Below are positions 16,629-24,284 of a stretch of 64,000 nt of DNA, piece after piece; the stretch's first letter is position 1, and each line of letters opens with the position of its first letter. Origin of the DNA: Chloroflexota bacterium (GTDB lineage: Bacteria > Chloroflexota > Limnocylindria > Limnocylindrales > CSP1-4). The stretch spans positions 1 to 64,000 of the forward strand of contig CAKKPP010000025.1 in NCBI GenBank assembly GCA_919901745.1, written 5' to 3'. The translations under genes were made by a program, and so were the position numbers. The notes beneath the pieces were generated by a model. It was not told the DNA's origin, searched no databases, and worked only from the letters and a program-made list of their open reading frames with translations.

Positions 16629-17930
16629 TCAGGTTGCCGGTGGCTGCATCGCCTGGTCGATGAGTTCGATGATGTCGCGGACGGCGAGCTTGCCGTCATT
16701 CCCGGTCGACTTGACCGCGTCCTCGAACCGGGACGGCTCGTACGGACACGCAACGGACAGGACACCACTGCCGTCCATGCCGACGGTTGCGACCGCCTCG
16801 CGCACCCGGCGCTCGGACAGGCGCTCCGAGACGTGTTCGGCGACGAACCCGTCCAGCCACATCCCGCCGCCACCGCCGCCGCAGCAGTAACCATTGGCTT
16901 TGGTGTGCGGCATTTCGGCCAGGCGAATCCCGGGGATCGCCTGGAGGAGCTTGCGCGGGGCGTCGTACTCGCCGTTGTTCCGCCCGAGATAGCACGGATC
17001 GTGGTAGGTCACGTCCAGGTCAACCGATGACCGGAACGTGAGCCGGTCCACCAGGGGAGCGAGGAACTGTGTGTAGTGCAGGACTTCGCCTTGCCAGCCC
17101 AGGCGCGGGTAGTGGTTCTTGAACGCGTTGTACGCGTGCGGGTCCATCACCACGAGTCGCTTGAACTCGTACTTCTCAAACGCCTTGATGTTCTGCTCGG
17201 CGAGCAGCTCGAACAGGCCGCTCTCTCCGGCCAGGCGTGCCGAATCACCGTCGCTGCGCTCCTCCGGCCCGAGGATCGCGAAGTCCACGCCCAGCGCGGT
17301 CATTACCCGGGCCATGGCCCGCGCGGCGTCCTTGCCGCGGGGGTGATAGCTGGTGTAATCGGACACGTACCACAGGACGTCGACCGCCCGGTCAAGCTGG
17401 CTGATGATCGGGACATCGACGCCGGCCTCGGCGATCCAGTCGATCCGTTTCCGCGGCGATTCGCCCATTGGGTTGCCCGACTTCTGGAGGTTCCGGAAGG
17501 CGTCCGAGAGCTCATCAGGGACCTTGCCTTCGAGCACGGCCTGTTCGCGGATCGCCGGCATGATCTTGAGCGGATTGACCTCCTTGGGGCAGACCCGGTA
17601 GCAGTTGCCGCAGGTCGTGCACAGCCAGAGGTCGGGATCGTCGATCAGATTGTTGCCGCGGAGGATCTTCGCGTTCAGCTTGCGCGGCCCGTAATCGCCG
17701 ACGTGCTGCACCGGGCAGACCGGCACGCACTTGCCGCACTGGTAGCAGTCGCGCATCGATTCGCCGCCGGCCAGGCCCGTGACCCAGTCCATCGCCTCGG
17801 TCGGGAAGTCGGTGGTGGAGCGATCGGAGAACATCCGGTTCCAGTGACCGGAGATGTCGACGCCCTCGACGACCGCGTGCTCGAGCTCGGTGACCGTGTC
17901 GACCTTGATCACCGGAAGATCGCGCCCCAT
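16629..17930 (-). CDS. HdrD-like Fe-S oxidoreductase (sHdrB3-type)
   Basis: A 433-residue soluble protein combining HdrC-like and HdrB-like parts, like HdrD. Two 4Fe-4S motifs are at Cys62/65/68/72 and Cys104/107/110/114. The C-terminal HdrB-type region has one full CCG motif (HDPCYLGRNN and GYCCGGGGGG, with a late Cys in VACPYEP). CCG motifs bind the non-cubane clusters used for disulfide chemistry. As I recall the literature, sHdr operons with etfAB carry one such protein (called sHdrB3) in place of the separate C2 and B2 subunits, and no separate C2/B2 pair is seen here. Start ATG 17930 lies 5 bp after the preceding gene. Confidence 0.85.
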   Translation of the reverse strand: MGRDLPVIKVDTVTELEHAVVEGVDISGHWNRMFSDRSTTDFPTEAMDWVTGLAGGESMRDCYQCGKCVPVCPVQHVGDYGPRKLNAKILRGNNLIDDPDLWLCTTCGNCYRVCPKEVNPLKIMPAIREQAVLEGKVPDELSDAFRNLQKSGNPMGESPRKRIDWIAEAGVDVPIISQLDRAVDVLWYVSDYTSYHPRGKDAARAMARVMTALGVDFAILGPEERSDGDSARLAGESGLFELLAEQNIKAFEKYEFKRLVVMDPHAYNAFKNHYPRLGWQGEVLHYTQFLAPLVDRLTFRSSVDLDVTYHDPCYLGRNNGEYDAPRKLLQAIPGIRLAEMPHTKANGYCCGGGGGGMWLDGFVAEHVSERLSERRVREAVATVGMDGSGVLSVACPYEPSRFEDAVKSTGNDGKLAVRDIIELIDQAMQPPAT

Positions 17931-17935
17931 GCGCC

Positions 17936-18733
17936 TTACCCCGTGCCCACTGCGTCGAGGTGCCTGACGCCGAGCAGCCGCCGGACGAGATCGGGCAGCT
18001 GCGGGATCACCCGGTTGAATTCCTGGGTCATCCGGAGGCGAGTCACGGTGTAGAGGTAGATCCCATAGATCGCTGCCAGGTAGACATCGACGGCGAACGG
18101 GCTGGAGCCCATCCGCTGGAAGCCGAGCTCGCGCGCGGTGGCAATGACCGAAGACGTGGCGGCTCCGACCCGGAGATAGACCGCGCCGGCATCGGCACCG
18201 CTGAAGTCGAAGTCCTCGACCATGACCAAGGGAAGCGAGCCGGTCATCGTGTCCGGATCCCACATCCAGCGGCTCCACAGCCAGTGGCGTTCCGGGTCGA
18301 GGAAGTGGAGGCATTCGCCGGCCAGGTCGCGGCGGACCGGCGCCTCGACCTTGGCCAGGGCCTGATCGAAGGCGTGGAAGCGCGTCTCCAGCCGGCCCGG
18401 CCCGTGGAGGAGGTCGCGGATCGCCGCGGCCAGGGACGGCGCGCCCACAGTTACAAGCAGTTCATCCGAACGGCGGCGCACCGCGAACATCCGGGCCAGG
18501 ATCGGCCGCACGACCTCGGCATTCCCCGAGGCGAGTGCATCGTCGGTGAGGAACGGGGCGAGGTCATTCCGCTTGCGGGCGAGCAGCTCGGTGACGGTCC
18601 CGATGTCCTCTTCGCTGATCTTGACCAGCGCCTCGCGCATGAATTCGACGGCGCTCGGCTTGTCGACGACGTCCACGCTGCCGGCCCCATCGACGAACGA
18701 GCCGCCACCAAAGACCGCGGGCCCCCAGGTCAT
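17936..18733 (-). CDS. Conserved hypothetical of sHdr operons (sHdrH/Hyp position)
   Basis: A 265-residue protein placed directly after shdrA, the position occupied in known sHdr operons by a conserved protein of unknown function (called Hyp or sHdrH). It is mostly helical with a mixed middle part (HWLWSRWMWDPDTMTGSLPLVMVEDFDFSG) and no Cys cluster beyond one cysteine in GECLHFLDPERHW, so it probably binds no Fe-S centre. It may be structural or recruit LbpA or EtfAB, which is speculation. Its ATG overlaps the shdrA stop. Identity rests on position and size, not on recognised motifs. Confidence 0.65.
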   Translation of the reverse strand: MTWGPAVFGGGSFVDGAGSVDVVDKPSAVEFMREALVKISEEDIGTVTELLARKRNDLAPFLTDDALASGNAEVVRPILARMFAVRRRSDELLVTVGAPSLAAAIRDLLHGPGRLETRFHAFDQALAKVEAPVRRDLAGECLHFLDPERHWLWSRWMWDPDTMTGSLPLVMVEDFDFSGADAGAVYLRVGAATSSVIATARELGFQRMGSSPFAVDVYLAAIYGIYLYTVTRLRMTQEFNRVIPQLPDLVRRLLGVRHLDAVGTG

Positions 18734-19797
18734 CGCGTGACTGCCGCCTCTGAGCGAGCCAGACCACGGACAGCGCCGACGGCCCGCATCGCGGCGGCCC
18801 CGGCCATCCCGACCGTGTCCTCGAGATCCTTCGGTCCGGCCGCAGCGCCGGCGACGTAAATTCCGGGCACGTTCGTGCTGACCGGGTCCATCGGCTCACC
18901 CGGTGTCGCGATGAATCCGTACTTGTTCTGCTCGATGCCGAGAATCCCGGCCACGTCGCGTGTTCCGCGGCTGGGCTCCATGCCGACGGACAGGACGATC
19001 ATGTCCATCAGGACCTCGAGAGGCCGACCCATCGTGGTGTCCTCCCCCTTCATGAGGAGGCGGCCGTCCTTGCCGACGATCTCGGTGACGATCCCGCGGA
19101 TATAGGTGACGTTGTACTGCTCCTGCGCCGGCCAGTAGATCTCGTTCTCCCAGTAGCCGTACATCCGCATGTCGATGTAGAAGATGTAGACCTTGGTGTC
19201 GGGCAGGAGGCGGCGGATCTCGATCGCCTCCTTGGACGCGACACCGCAGCAGACCTTCGAGCAGTACTCGTTACCGAGCCGTCGATCGCGTGACCCGACG
19301 CACTGGATGAACGCCACGTTGCGTGGCGGCTCACCGGTTGACGGTCGGACGAAGCGGTGCTCGCTGAGCATCTTCTCGGCGTCGGGCAGGGTGATCACGT
19401 CCGGGTACTCGTAGTAGCCGTACATCTGGGTCTCGCGGCCCGGATCGAAATGCTGGAAGCCGGTCGCCACGACGATCGCGCCCACGTGCTCCTTCGTCTC
19501 CCCGGCCGGGCCGGTCAGGGTCACCGCGAAGTCACCGACCGACCCGCTGCAGCCGGTCACGGTCGTCTCCACGCGGACGTCGATGTTCGGATCGACGACG
19601 CCGGCGCGGAGCACGTCGAGCGCTTCCTGGGCTGAGCCCATTCGCGGGGTCAGGGCAGCGTAGTTCGACTCATCGGGCGTGCCGCCCAGCACCGCCCGGC
19701 GTTCCACCAGGAGCGCCTTCCCACCGATGGTGGCGATGGCCCGCGCAGCCTCGAGGCCGGCCGGTCCGCCACCGATCACCAGCACCGTCTCAGGCAT
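18730..19797 (-). CDS. shdrA: sHdrA, FAD-binding heterodisulfide reductase-like subunit
   Basis: A 355-residue flavoprotein with an N-terminal dinucleotide fold (VLVIGGGPAGLEAARA, residues 6-20). A short Fe-S motif with Cys166, Cys179, Cys183 and Cys184 lies in CVGSRDRRLGNEYCSKVCC. A C-terminal FAD clamp follows (VPGIYVAGAAAGPKDLEDTVGMAGAAA). It lacks the extra N-terminal and ferredoxin domains of methanogen HdrA, and this short form of about 350 residues is typical of sulfur-oxidising sHdrA. It would hold the central FAD of the complex. It overlaps shdrB1 upstream by 8 bp and the following gene by 4 bp. Confidence 0.93.
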   Translation of the reverse strand: MPETVLVIGGGPAGLEAARAIATIGGKALLVERRAVLGGTPDESNYAALTPRMGSAQEALDVLRAGVVDPNIDVRVETTVTGCSGSVGDFAVTLTGPAGETKEHVGAIVVATGFQHFDPGRETQMYGYYEYPDVITLPDAEKMLSEHRFVRPSTGEPPRNVAFIQCVGSRDRRLGNEYCSKVCCGVASKEAIEIRRLLPDTKVYIFYIDMRMYGYWENEIYWPAQEQYNVTYIRGIVTEIVGKDGRLLMKGEDTTMGRPLEVLMDMIVLSVGMEPSRGTRDVAGILGIEQNKYGFIATPGEPMDPVSTNVPGIYVAGAAAGPKDLEDTVGMAGAAAMRAVGAVRGLARSEAAVTR

Positions 19798-20983
19798 CGG
19801 CGTCCTCCCACGTCAGGTAGGCCTTGTCATCCTTCTTGAGCCGCTCGAGGTCGTCCTCGAACTCGCGCCAGCGCTCGCGCCAGTCGATGCCCATCTTCTC
19901 GAGCAGCGGACGATACTCCGTGCTGTGCCAGTGGAGCTGGCAGACGCGATAGGGATGGGCGCCCATCGCGAGGGCTGCGAACTGCGCCTCCGACATCACC
20001 GGGATGCCGACGTTCGGCTTGTGGGCGCGGGCCGCGAACTGACTCTGGTCGAGGGTCGTCACGCAGCCCGTGTCGTGGGTCAGGACGACGTCGGGGTTCG
20101 CCTCCTCGCGCATGACATCGATCTTGCGCAGGGTGGCGAACGACCGGGTGAAGTCACGCTGGACGAGGATGTGACGGAAGCCGAACCCACAGCAGTCGAA
20201 CCAGGTGCTGTAGTCCTTGACGTTGGCGCCGAGCGCCGTCACGACCGACGACACGACCGCCGTGCGCTGGCCGCCGTAGACATCGGGGTCGTAGATCGCG
20301 TCCTCGACGACAAGCTTGTGGTAATGGCAGGCCGGGTGGACGGTCACGTCGATGCTCGAGAGGTCGAGGACCCGGCGCTTCGCGAACTCGTCGCGCATCG
20401 CGTAGATCCACTCCGAGTAGTGGACGATCTCCTCGGGCATCACGAACGGCTTGCCGAGCTTGTCGCAGATCCGACGGACCTCGTCACGCAGCGGGGCCGA
20501 GTGGACCAGCTCCTCGCGGACCTCCTTGTAGTGCCCGTAGGACGTCCCGCAGTGGATCATCGGGAAGTAGCCGGACTCGTAGGCGGCCCCGAAGTTTCGC
20601 ATCGCGACGGCGGCCTGGGCGCCCTGGTTGGAGGTCGCCGAGGCGTAGTAGTTCCAGGCGGTGCAGGAGGTCTGGTCCTTGGGGTCGTTGTAGTCGAGGC
20701 CGAGCTTGCGGATGAGCCAGAAGATCGCCGTCGAGTAGCCCGGGATGTGGCCACATTGCCCGCACGACTTGTGGTGCCACGTCCTGGCGATGGGGATCTT
20801 CTTGATCCGACCGTACTTGGTCGTCACCCCGATCCACGGGTCGGGCACGCGCTGGACGAGCCACTCCCCCTTCGCTTCGAGCTCGAATACCTTCTCGCGA
20901 ACATCCTCGGTAGGCGGAACGGCCGGACCGCGCTCCTCGCGCGCCTCGCGGCGAGTGTCCAGGACGTTCAACGGGATCGGCAC
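19790..20983 (-). CDS. shdrB1: sHdrB1, CCG-domain subunit
   Basis: A 397-residue HdrB-like subunit. One CCG module is clear: Cys219 (VHPACHYHK), Cys264-Cys265 (DCCGFGFR) and Cys307 (DTGCVTT). The first half holds Cys74/Cys77 (KSCGQCGH), Cys107 (TSCTAW) and Cys145 (IHCGTS), an altered first module as seen in sHdrB1. Non-cubane 4Fe-4S clusters on such modules are the expected site of persulfide or disulfide chemistry. A unique N-terminal extension of about 60 residues precedes the first cysteines. The gene follows shdrC1 with a 10-bp gap. Confidence 0.92.
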   Translation of the reverse strand: MPIPLNVLDTRREAREERGPAVPPTEDVREKVFELEAKGEWLVQRVPDPWIGVTTKYGRIKKIPIARTWHHKSCGQCGHIPGYSTAIFWLIRKLGLDYNDPKDQTSCTAWNYYASATSNQGAQAAVAMRNFGAAYESGYFPMIHCGTSYGHYKEVREELVHSAPLRDEVRRICDKLGKPFVMPEEIVHYSEWIYAMRDEFAKRRVLDLSSIDVTVHPACHYHKLVVEDAIYDPDVYGGQRTAVVSSVVTALGANVKDYSTWFDCCGFGFRHILVQRDFTRSFATLRKIDVMREEANPDVVLTHDTGCVTTLDQSQFAARAHKPNVGIPVMSEAQFAALAMGAHPYRVCQLHWHSTEYRPLLEKMGIDWRERWREFEDDLERLKKDDKAYLTWEDADA

Positions 20984-20993
20984 GGGACGCCTC

Positions 20994-21683
20994 CTACTCG
21001 GGGGTGAAGCCGGCTTCTTCGAGAAGCTCTTCCATCACGTCGTTGAGAATCATGTGGAGGCCGGTGTCGACCTGTTTGATCATGTCCAGGACGCCGGTCA
21101 TGTGCCAGATGAGGTAGAGCTCGGTCAGCGTCTTGTCGTCGACCTCCCAGGCCGTCGACGTCGTGTGCATCGTGTCCGGCGGAAGCGCGCGTCGCCAGAG
21201 GGCGAGGTTGTCGGAGATCTCCTGGACATGCGGTCCCCAGTCCGGGAATGCGTTCGGCTGGAGCATGTCGGGCGAAACCTGGGTCCCCGTGGACATGATC
21301 TTGTAGACGACCCGTCCGTAGCCTTCGAGGGCGTTCTTGGCCGAGGTCAGGCCGTTGTTGATCGAGACCTCGCGCATGATCGTGATCAACCCGCCGGGGT
21401 TGTTCCCGCGGGGGCAGCGCGTGCACGAGAAGCACTGCGAGCAGTTCCAGATGTCGTCGTTGAGCTGTTCGTAGAACATCGGCAGGTCTTCGCGCGATGC
21501 CGCCTGGGCGATCTTGCGCGGCGAGAAGTCGTAGAACCGCGCCGACGGACATGCTGCGACGCAGATCCCGCATTCGTAGCAGCCGTAGAGATAGCTCTCG
21601 AACCGCTCGTCGGCCTTGACCTGGTCGAACAGGCGCTGCTTCTCTTCGATGGGGACATCCGCGTAGCGAGCCTGGAGGACCAC
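20994..21683 (-). CDS. shdrC1: sHdrC1, two-cluster ferredoxin subunit
   Basis: A 229-residue HdrC-like subunit. The first 4Fe-4S motif is Cys35/38/41/45 (GCYECGICVAACP), of standard spacing. The second is Cys81/84/87/90 (CSQCFSCTRCP), where the third and fourth ligands are only two residues apart instead of three. The C-terminal 120 residues are helical. It would wire electrons between sHdrB1 and the flavin of sHdrA. It sits 15 bp after dsrE3A. Confidence 0.92.
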   Translation of the reverse strand: MVLQARYADVPIEEKQRLFDQVKADERFESYLYGCYECGICVAACPSARFYDFSPRKIAQAASREDLPMFYEQLNDDIWNCSQCFSCTRCPRGNNPGGLITIMREVSINNGLTSAKNALEGYGRVVYKIMSTGTQVSPDMLQPNAFPDWGPHVQEISDNLALWRRALPPDTMHTTSTAWEVDDKTLTELYLIWHMTGVLDMIKQVDTGLHMILNDVMEELLEEAGFTPE

Positions 21684-21698
21684 GGCTCAGACGTCCAT

Positions 21699-22070
21699 CT
21701 AGAAGCAGATGACCTGATCGGCCTCGAGGGCCATGTCGTTGAACGCGGCCCCCCCGATCATCTCGACACCGTCGATGAGGTCGTCCTTGGTCAGACCGTG
21801 CAGGTCCAGCGAGGGCTGGCAGACATAGAACTTGACGCCCATGTCCAGGGCCTGGTCGATGAACCGGCGCAGCGGCGCCCCGTTCCCGTCGTACTTGGGC
21901 ACGATGAGGGTCTCGGCGACGCCCTTCTTCAGCAGCGTGGGACCGTTGACCGTGAAGTAGATGCCGACCTCGATGTCCATGGCAGCGGCGGTCGTCGCAA
22001 GGTAGATCGGCGTCGCGCTGCGCTCGGGGTTGTTCACCCCGCCGGTGTGGACGTAGACGATGCTCGACAT
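21699..22070 (-). CDS. dsrE3A: DsrE3A-type sulfur carrier
   Basis: A 123-residue DsrE/DsrF-fold protein. The core is visible as SSIVYVHTGGVNNPERSATPIYLATTAAAMDIEVGIYFTVNGPTLLKKG. Candidate catalytic Cys84 lies in KFYVCQPSLDLHGL, the place where DsrE-type proteins carry a persulfide or thiosulfonate. It is cytoplasmic, without membrane segments. Together with the adjacent TusA it would bring sulfane sulfur to the sHdr complex. It is the second gene of the operon, 36 bp after tusA. Confidence 0.9.
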   Translation of the reverse strand: MSSIVYVHTGGVNNPERSATPIYLATTAAAMDIEVGIYFTVNGPTLLKKGVAETLIVPKYDGNGAPLRRFIDQALDMGVKFYVCQPSLDLHGLTKDDLIDGVEMIGGAAFNDMALEADQVICF

Positions 22071-22106
22071 GAGGTTCCTCGCCAGTCCCGCTTCCCAGGC
22101 CGCCCG

Positions 22107-22346
22107 TCAGGCCTTCTGGATCCAGAAGCGCATGACCTTGTCGATCTGGTCCTGGTGGATCACCGGGTTACGCGTGTTCTTCGACCACGCCGCGACATCG
22201 GGCACGGCGCCCGGATCGGTGGCCTCGAGCAGGACGACCTGCGCGGGTTCCACGGTCTTCATGAACTTGGCGAGCTTCACGATCGGCATCGGGCACAGCA
22301 GGCCCTTCGCATCGAGAACGTGATCGTGGGTGGGTGCGTCTGCCAT
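22107..22346 (-). CDS. tusA: TusA-type sulfur carrier
   Basis: A 79-residue TusA/SirA-like protein with the hallmark CPMP motif (Cys18 in LDAKGLLCPMPIVKLAKFMK). The Cys carries sulfur as a persulfide between rhodaneses, DsrE proteins and the target enzyme. The start ATG 22346 has AGGAG about 9 nt upstream. It is the first gene of the leftward operon, about 80 nt from the predicted transcription start. Position next to dsrE3A and shdr genes marks a role in sulfur oxidation rather than tRNA thiolation. Confidence 0.94.
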   Translation of the reverse strand: MADAPTHDHVLDAKGLLCPMPIVKLAKFMKTVEPAQVVLLEATDPGAVPDVAAWSKNTRNPVIHQDQIDKVMRFWIQKA

Positions 22347-22413
22347 CGGTCTCCACTCCTCGCCGCGCATCTCGCTTCCGGAACGGCGCCAGTGAAGCCG
22401 GCGCCGCAACGTC

Positions 22414-22463
22414 TTGCGGTATCGCGATGTGCCTATATACTCCCGGGACATCCGGCGTGTCAA
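22414..22463. promoter_or_regulatory. Overlapping divergent promoters and candidate operator
   Basis: Leftward: TTGACA (minus strand, 22463-22458), an 18-bp spacer, then TATATA (22439-22434), close to consensus and serving the tusA-sHdr operon. Rightward: TTGCGG (22414-22419), a 16-bp spacer, then TATACT (22436-22441), serving the molybdoenzyme operon. The two -10 boxes overlap. Around them lies an imperfect inverted repeat, ATGTGCC (22427-22433) and GGGACAT (22445-22451), one mismatch per arm pair with an 11-bp spacer. A repressor bound there would shut both operons, and the ArsR-type gene at 27262 is the obvious candidate. Confidence 0.65.
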
Positions 22464-22509
22464 CGATGGTACCCCCAGAGGTGCTCCCGGCCGTGGCACA
22501 CTCCCGACC

Positions 22510-24276
22510 GTGACGAAGTTCGCCTGGGTCATCGACCAGACCTCGTGCATCGGCTGCCATGCCTGCACGACCGCCTGCAAGGCCGAGAACGACGTTCCCC
22601 TTGGGGTCAACCGGACCTGGGTGAAGTACGTCGAGCGCGGCACGTTCCCCGACACCCACCGGGACATCGCCGTCCTGCGCTGCAACCACTGCGACGACGC
22701 TCCCTGCGTCGAGGTCTGCCCGACGACGGCGATGTTCAAGCGGCCGGACGGGATCGTCGATTTCGACACCGATCGCTGCATCGGCTGCAAGGCCTGCATC
22801 CAGGCCTGTCCGTACGACGCGATCTACATCGATCCCGAGAAGCACGTCGCCGAGAAGTGCAACTTCTGCTCCCACCGCGTCGACGAGGGCCTGCTTCCCG
22901 CCTGCGTGGTCGTCTGCCCGACCGAATCGTTGATCTTCGGCGACATCGAGGACCCCGCGAGCCGAGCGTTCCAGATCATCGCCTCCAAGCCGACCACCGT
23001 GCGGCGTCCGGAGCAGGGCACACGACCACAGGCATTCTACGTGGGCGCATCCCCGGCCGCCCTGGACCCCCTGGCCCCGGTCCACGAGGACCGCTACATG
23101 TGGGCCGATCGACGAACGGGCGGGGCAAAGGACTTCACGGCTGGGTTCGGGCCCGGGGTCCGGGTGGAGTCGCCGACCCGTGCCGCGGCCGCGGGAACGC
23201 GTTCGTCCGTGCGAGGCACGATGCTGCCCGTGCTGTCGGGAGGTGCCGCGCCTCTCGGCTCCGTGCGCGGGCCCGGCGTCCGGACGCCGTCACCGATCGC
23301 GGAGGGGCCGTCGCTCACGGCAGCGTCGATGGCCGAGACCGTCGCAGGGCCCGGCCGCGCGATCTCGGCCGCGACACGGCCGGGCACTCGCGTCGCGTAC
23401 GACGTCTTCCATCCCCGCCCGTGGGGCTGGAAGGTCGCCCTCTACCTGTGGACCAAGGGGGTCGGCGCCGGGGCCTTCGGGTTGGTGTTCGTGGCGGCCG
23501 CCCTCGGCCTCGCCCCGGTCGACCAGGTCACGCGGCTGGCTGCTGCCTTCATCTCGCTCGTGGGGGTCGGCCTCACCGCCCTCCTTCTCGTGGCCGACCT
23601 GAAGCGGCCCGAGCGCTTCCTGATGATCCTGTATCGGCCACAGCGCCGAAGTTGGCTGACGATCGGGGCGTTCATTCTCATCGGATACAGCGGGCTCCTG
23701 GCGCTGTGGTGGCTCGGGACACTCGTCGGCGTGGACGAGTTCGCTCTCACGCTGCTCGGCGTGCCGACGCTCGGGCTGGCAGCCATGACGGCCCTGTACA
23801 CGATGTTCCTCCTCCGCCAGTGCGAGGCGCGCGACCTGTGGCAGCGTCCGGTGACCGGCGCTGTGCTGATGGCCCAGGCGACGATCCTCGGCGCGGCCGC
23901 GCTCCTGCTCATCGTGGCCGCCGTCGGCGGTCCGCCGGCGCTGGTCGCCGTCGGAGCCGGTGCCCTGCTGGTCGGTGGAGCAATCAACCTTGCGGCACTC
24001 GTCGTCGGCGAGGCGGTCGCCCGCCACCCGACCGCCAACGGCCGGGCCGCCGCCCACCTGCTTGTCCGGGGTCCATTCGCCGGCTCCTTCTGGGGAGGCG
24101 GGGTGTTCCTCGGTGGCGCACTGCCGGTCGCCGCCGTCGGGCTGTGGCTGGCCCTCGGGACCGTCGGCGTGGCCGCCGTCCCGCTCCTCGTGGTCGCCGG
24201 TCTGGCGGCCGCCGCGGGTCTGCTCTGGTACGAACTGGGATTCATCGCGGCCGGCCAGGCCGTGCCGATCAGCTAG
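22510..24276 (+). CDS. Fused Fe-S (SoeB/PsrB-like) and NrfD (SoeC/PsrC-like) subunit
   Basis: A 588-residue fusion. Residues 1-145 are a four-cluster ferredoxin with 16 ligands: Cys13/16/19/23, 58/61/66/70, 90/93/96/100 and 117/120/132/136. A Pro/Ala/Gly-rich linker spans about 200-296. The rest is an NrfD-type membrane domain with about eight helices (from WGWKVALYLWTKGVGAGAFG). In most complexes these are two genes. It would pass electrons between the molybdoenzyme encoded next and the quinone pool. There is no export signal, so the Fe-S part stays in the cytoplasm. Start GTG 22510 is chosen because the domain begins there and the promoter -35 box lies at the longer alternative start. Confidence 0.85.
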   Translation: MTKFAWVIDQTSCIGCHACTTACKAENDVPLGVNRTWVKYVERGTFPDTHRDIAVLRCNHCDDAPCVEVCPTTAMFKRPDGIVDFDTDRCIGCKACIQACPYDAIYIDPEKHVAEKCNFCSHRVDEGLLPACVVVCPTESLIFGDIEDPASRAFQIIASKPTTVRRPEQGTRPQAFYVGASPAALDPLAPVHEDRYMWADRRTGGAKDFTAGFGPGVRVESPTRAAAAGTRSSVRGTMLPVLSGGAAPLGSVRGPGVRTPSPIAEGPSLTAASMAETVAGPGRAISAATRPGTRVAYDVFHPRPWGWKVALYLWTKGVGAGAFGLVFVAAALGLAPVDQVTRLAAAFISLVGVGLTALLLVADLKRPERFLMILYRPQRRSWLTIGAFILIGYSGLLALWWLGTLVGVDEFALTLLGVPTLGLAAMTALYTMFLLRQCEARDLWQRPVTGAVLMAQATILGAAALLLIVAAVGGPPALVAVGAGALLVGGAINLAALVVGEAVARHPTANGRAAAHLLVRGPFAGSFWGGGVFLGGALPVAAVGLWLALGTVGVAAVPLLVVAGLAAAAGLLWYELGFIAAGQAVPIS

Positions 24277-24284
24277 GCGATGCG

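Noticed and set aside
20745-24284. Long upstream extension of the molybdoenzyme frame
   Set aside because: The extension lies opposite or across the sHdr genes and the fused subunit gene; real coding starts at ATG 24285, where the domain begins.
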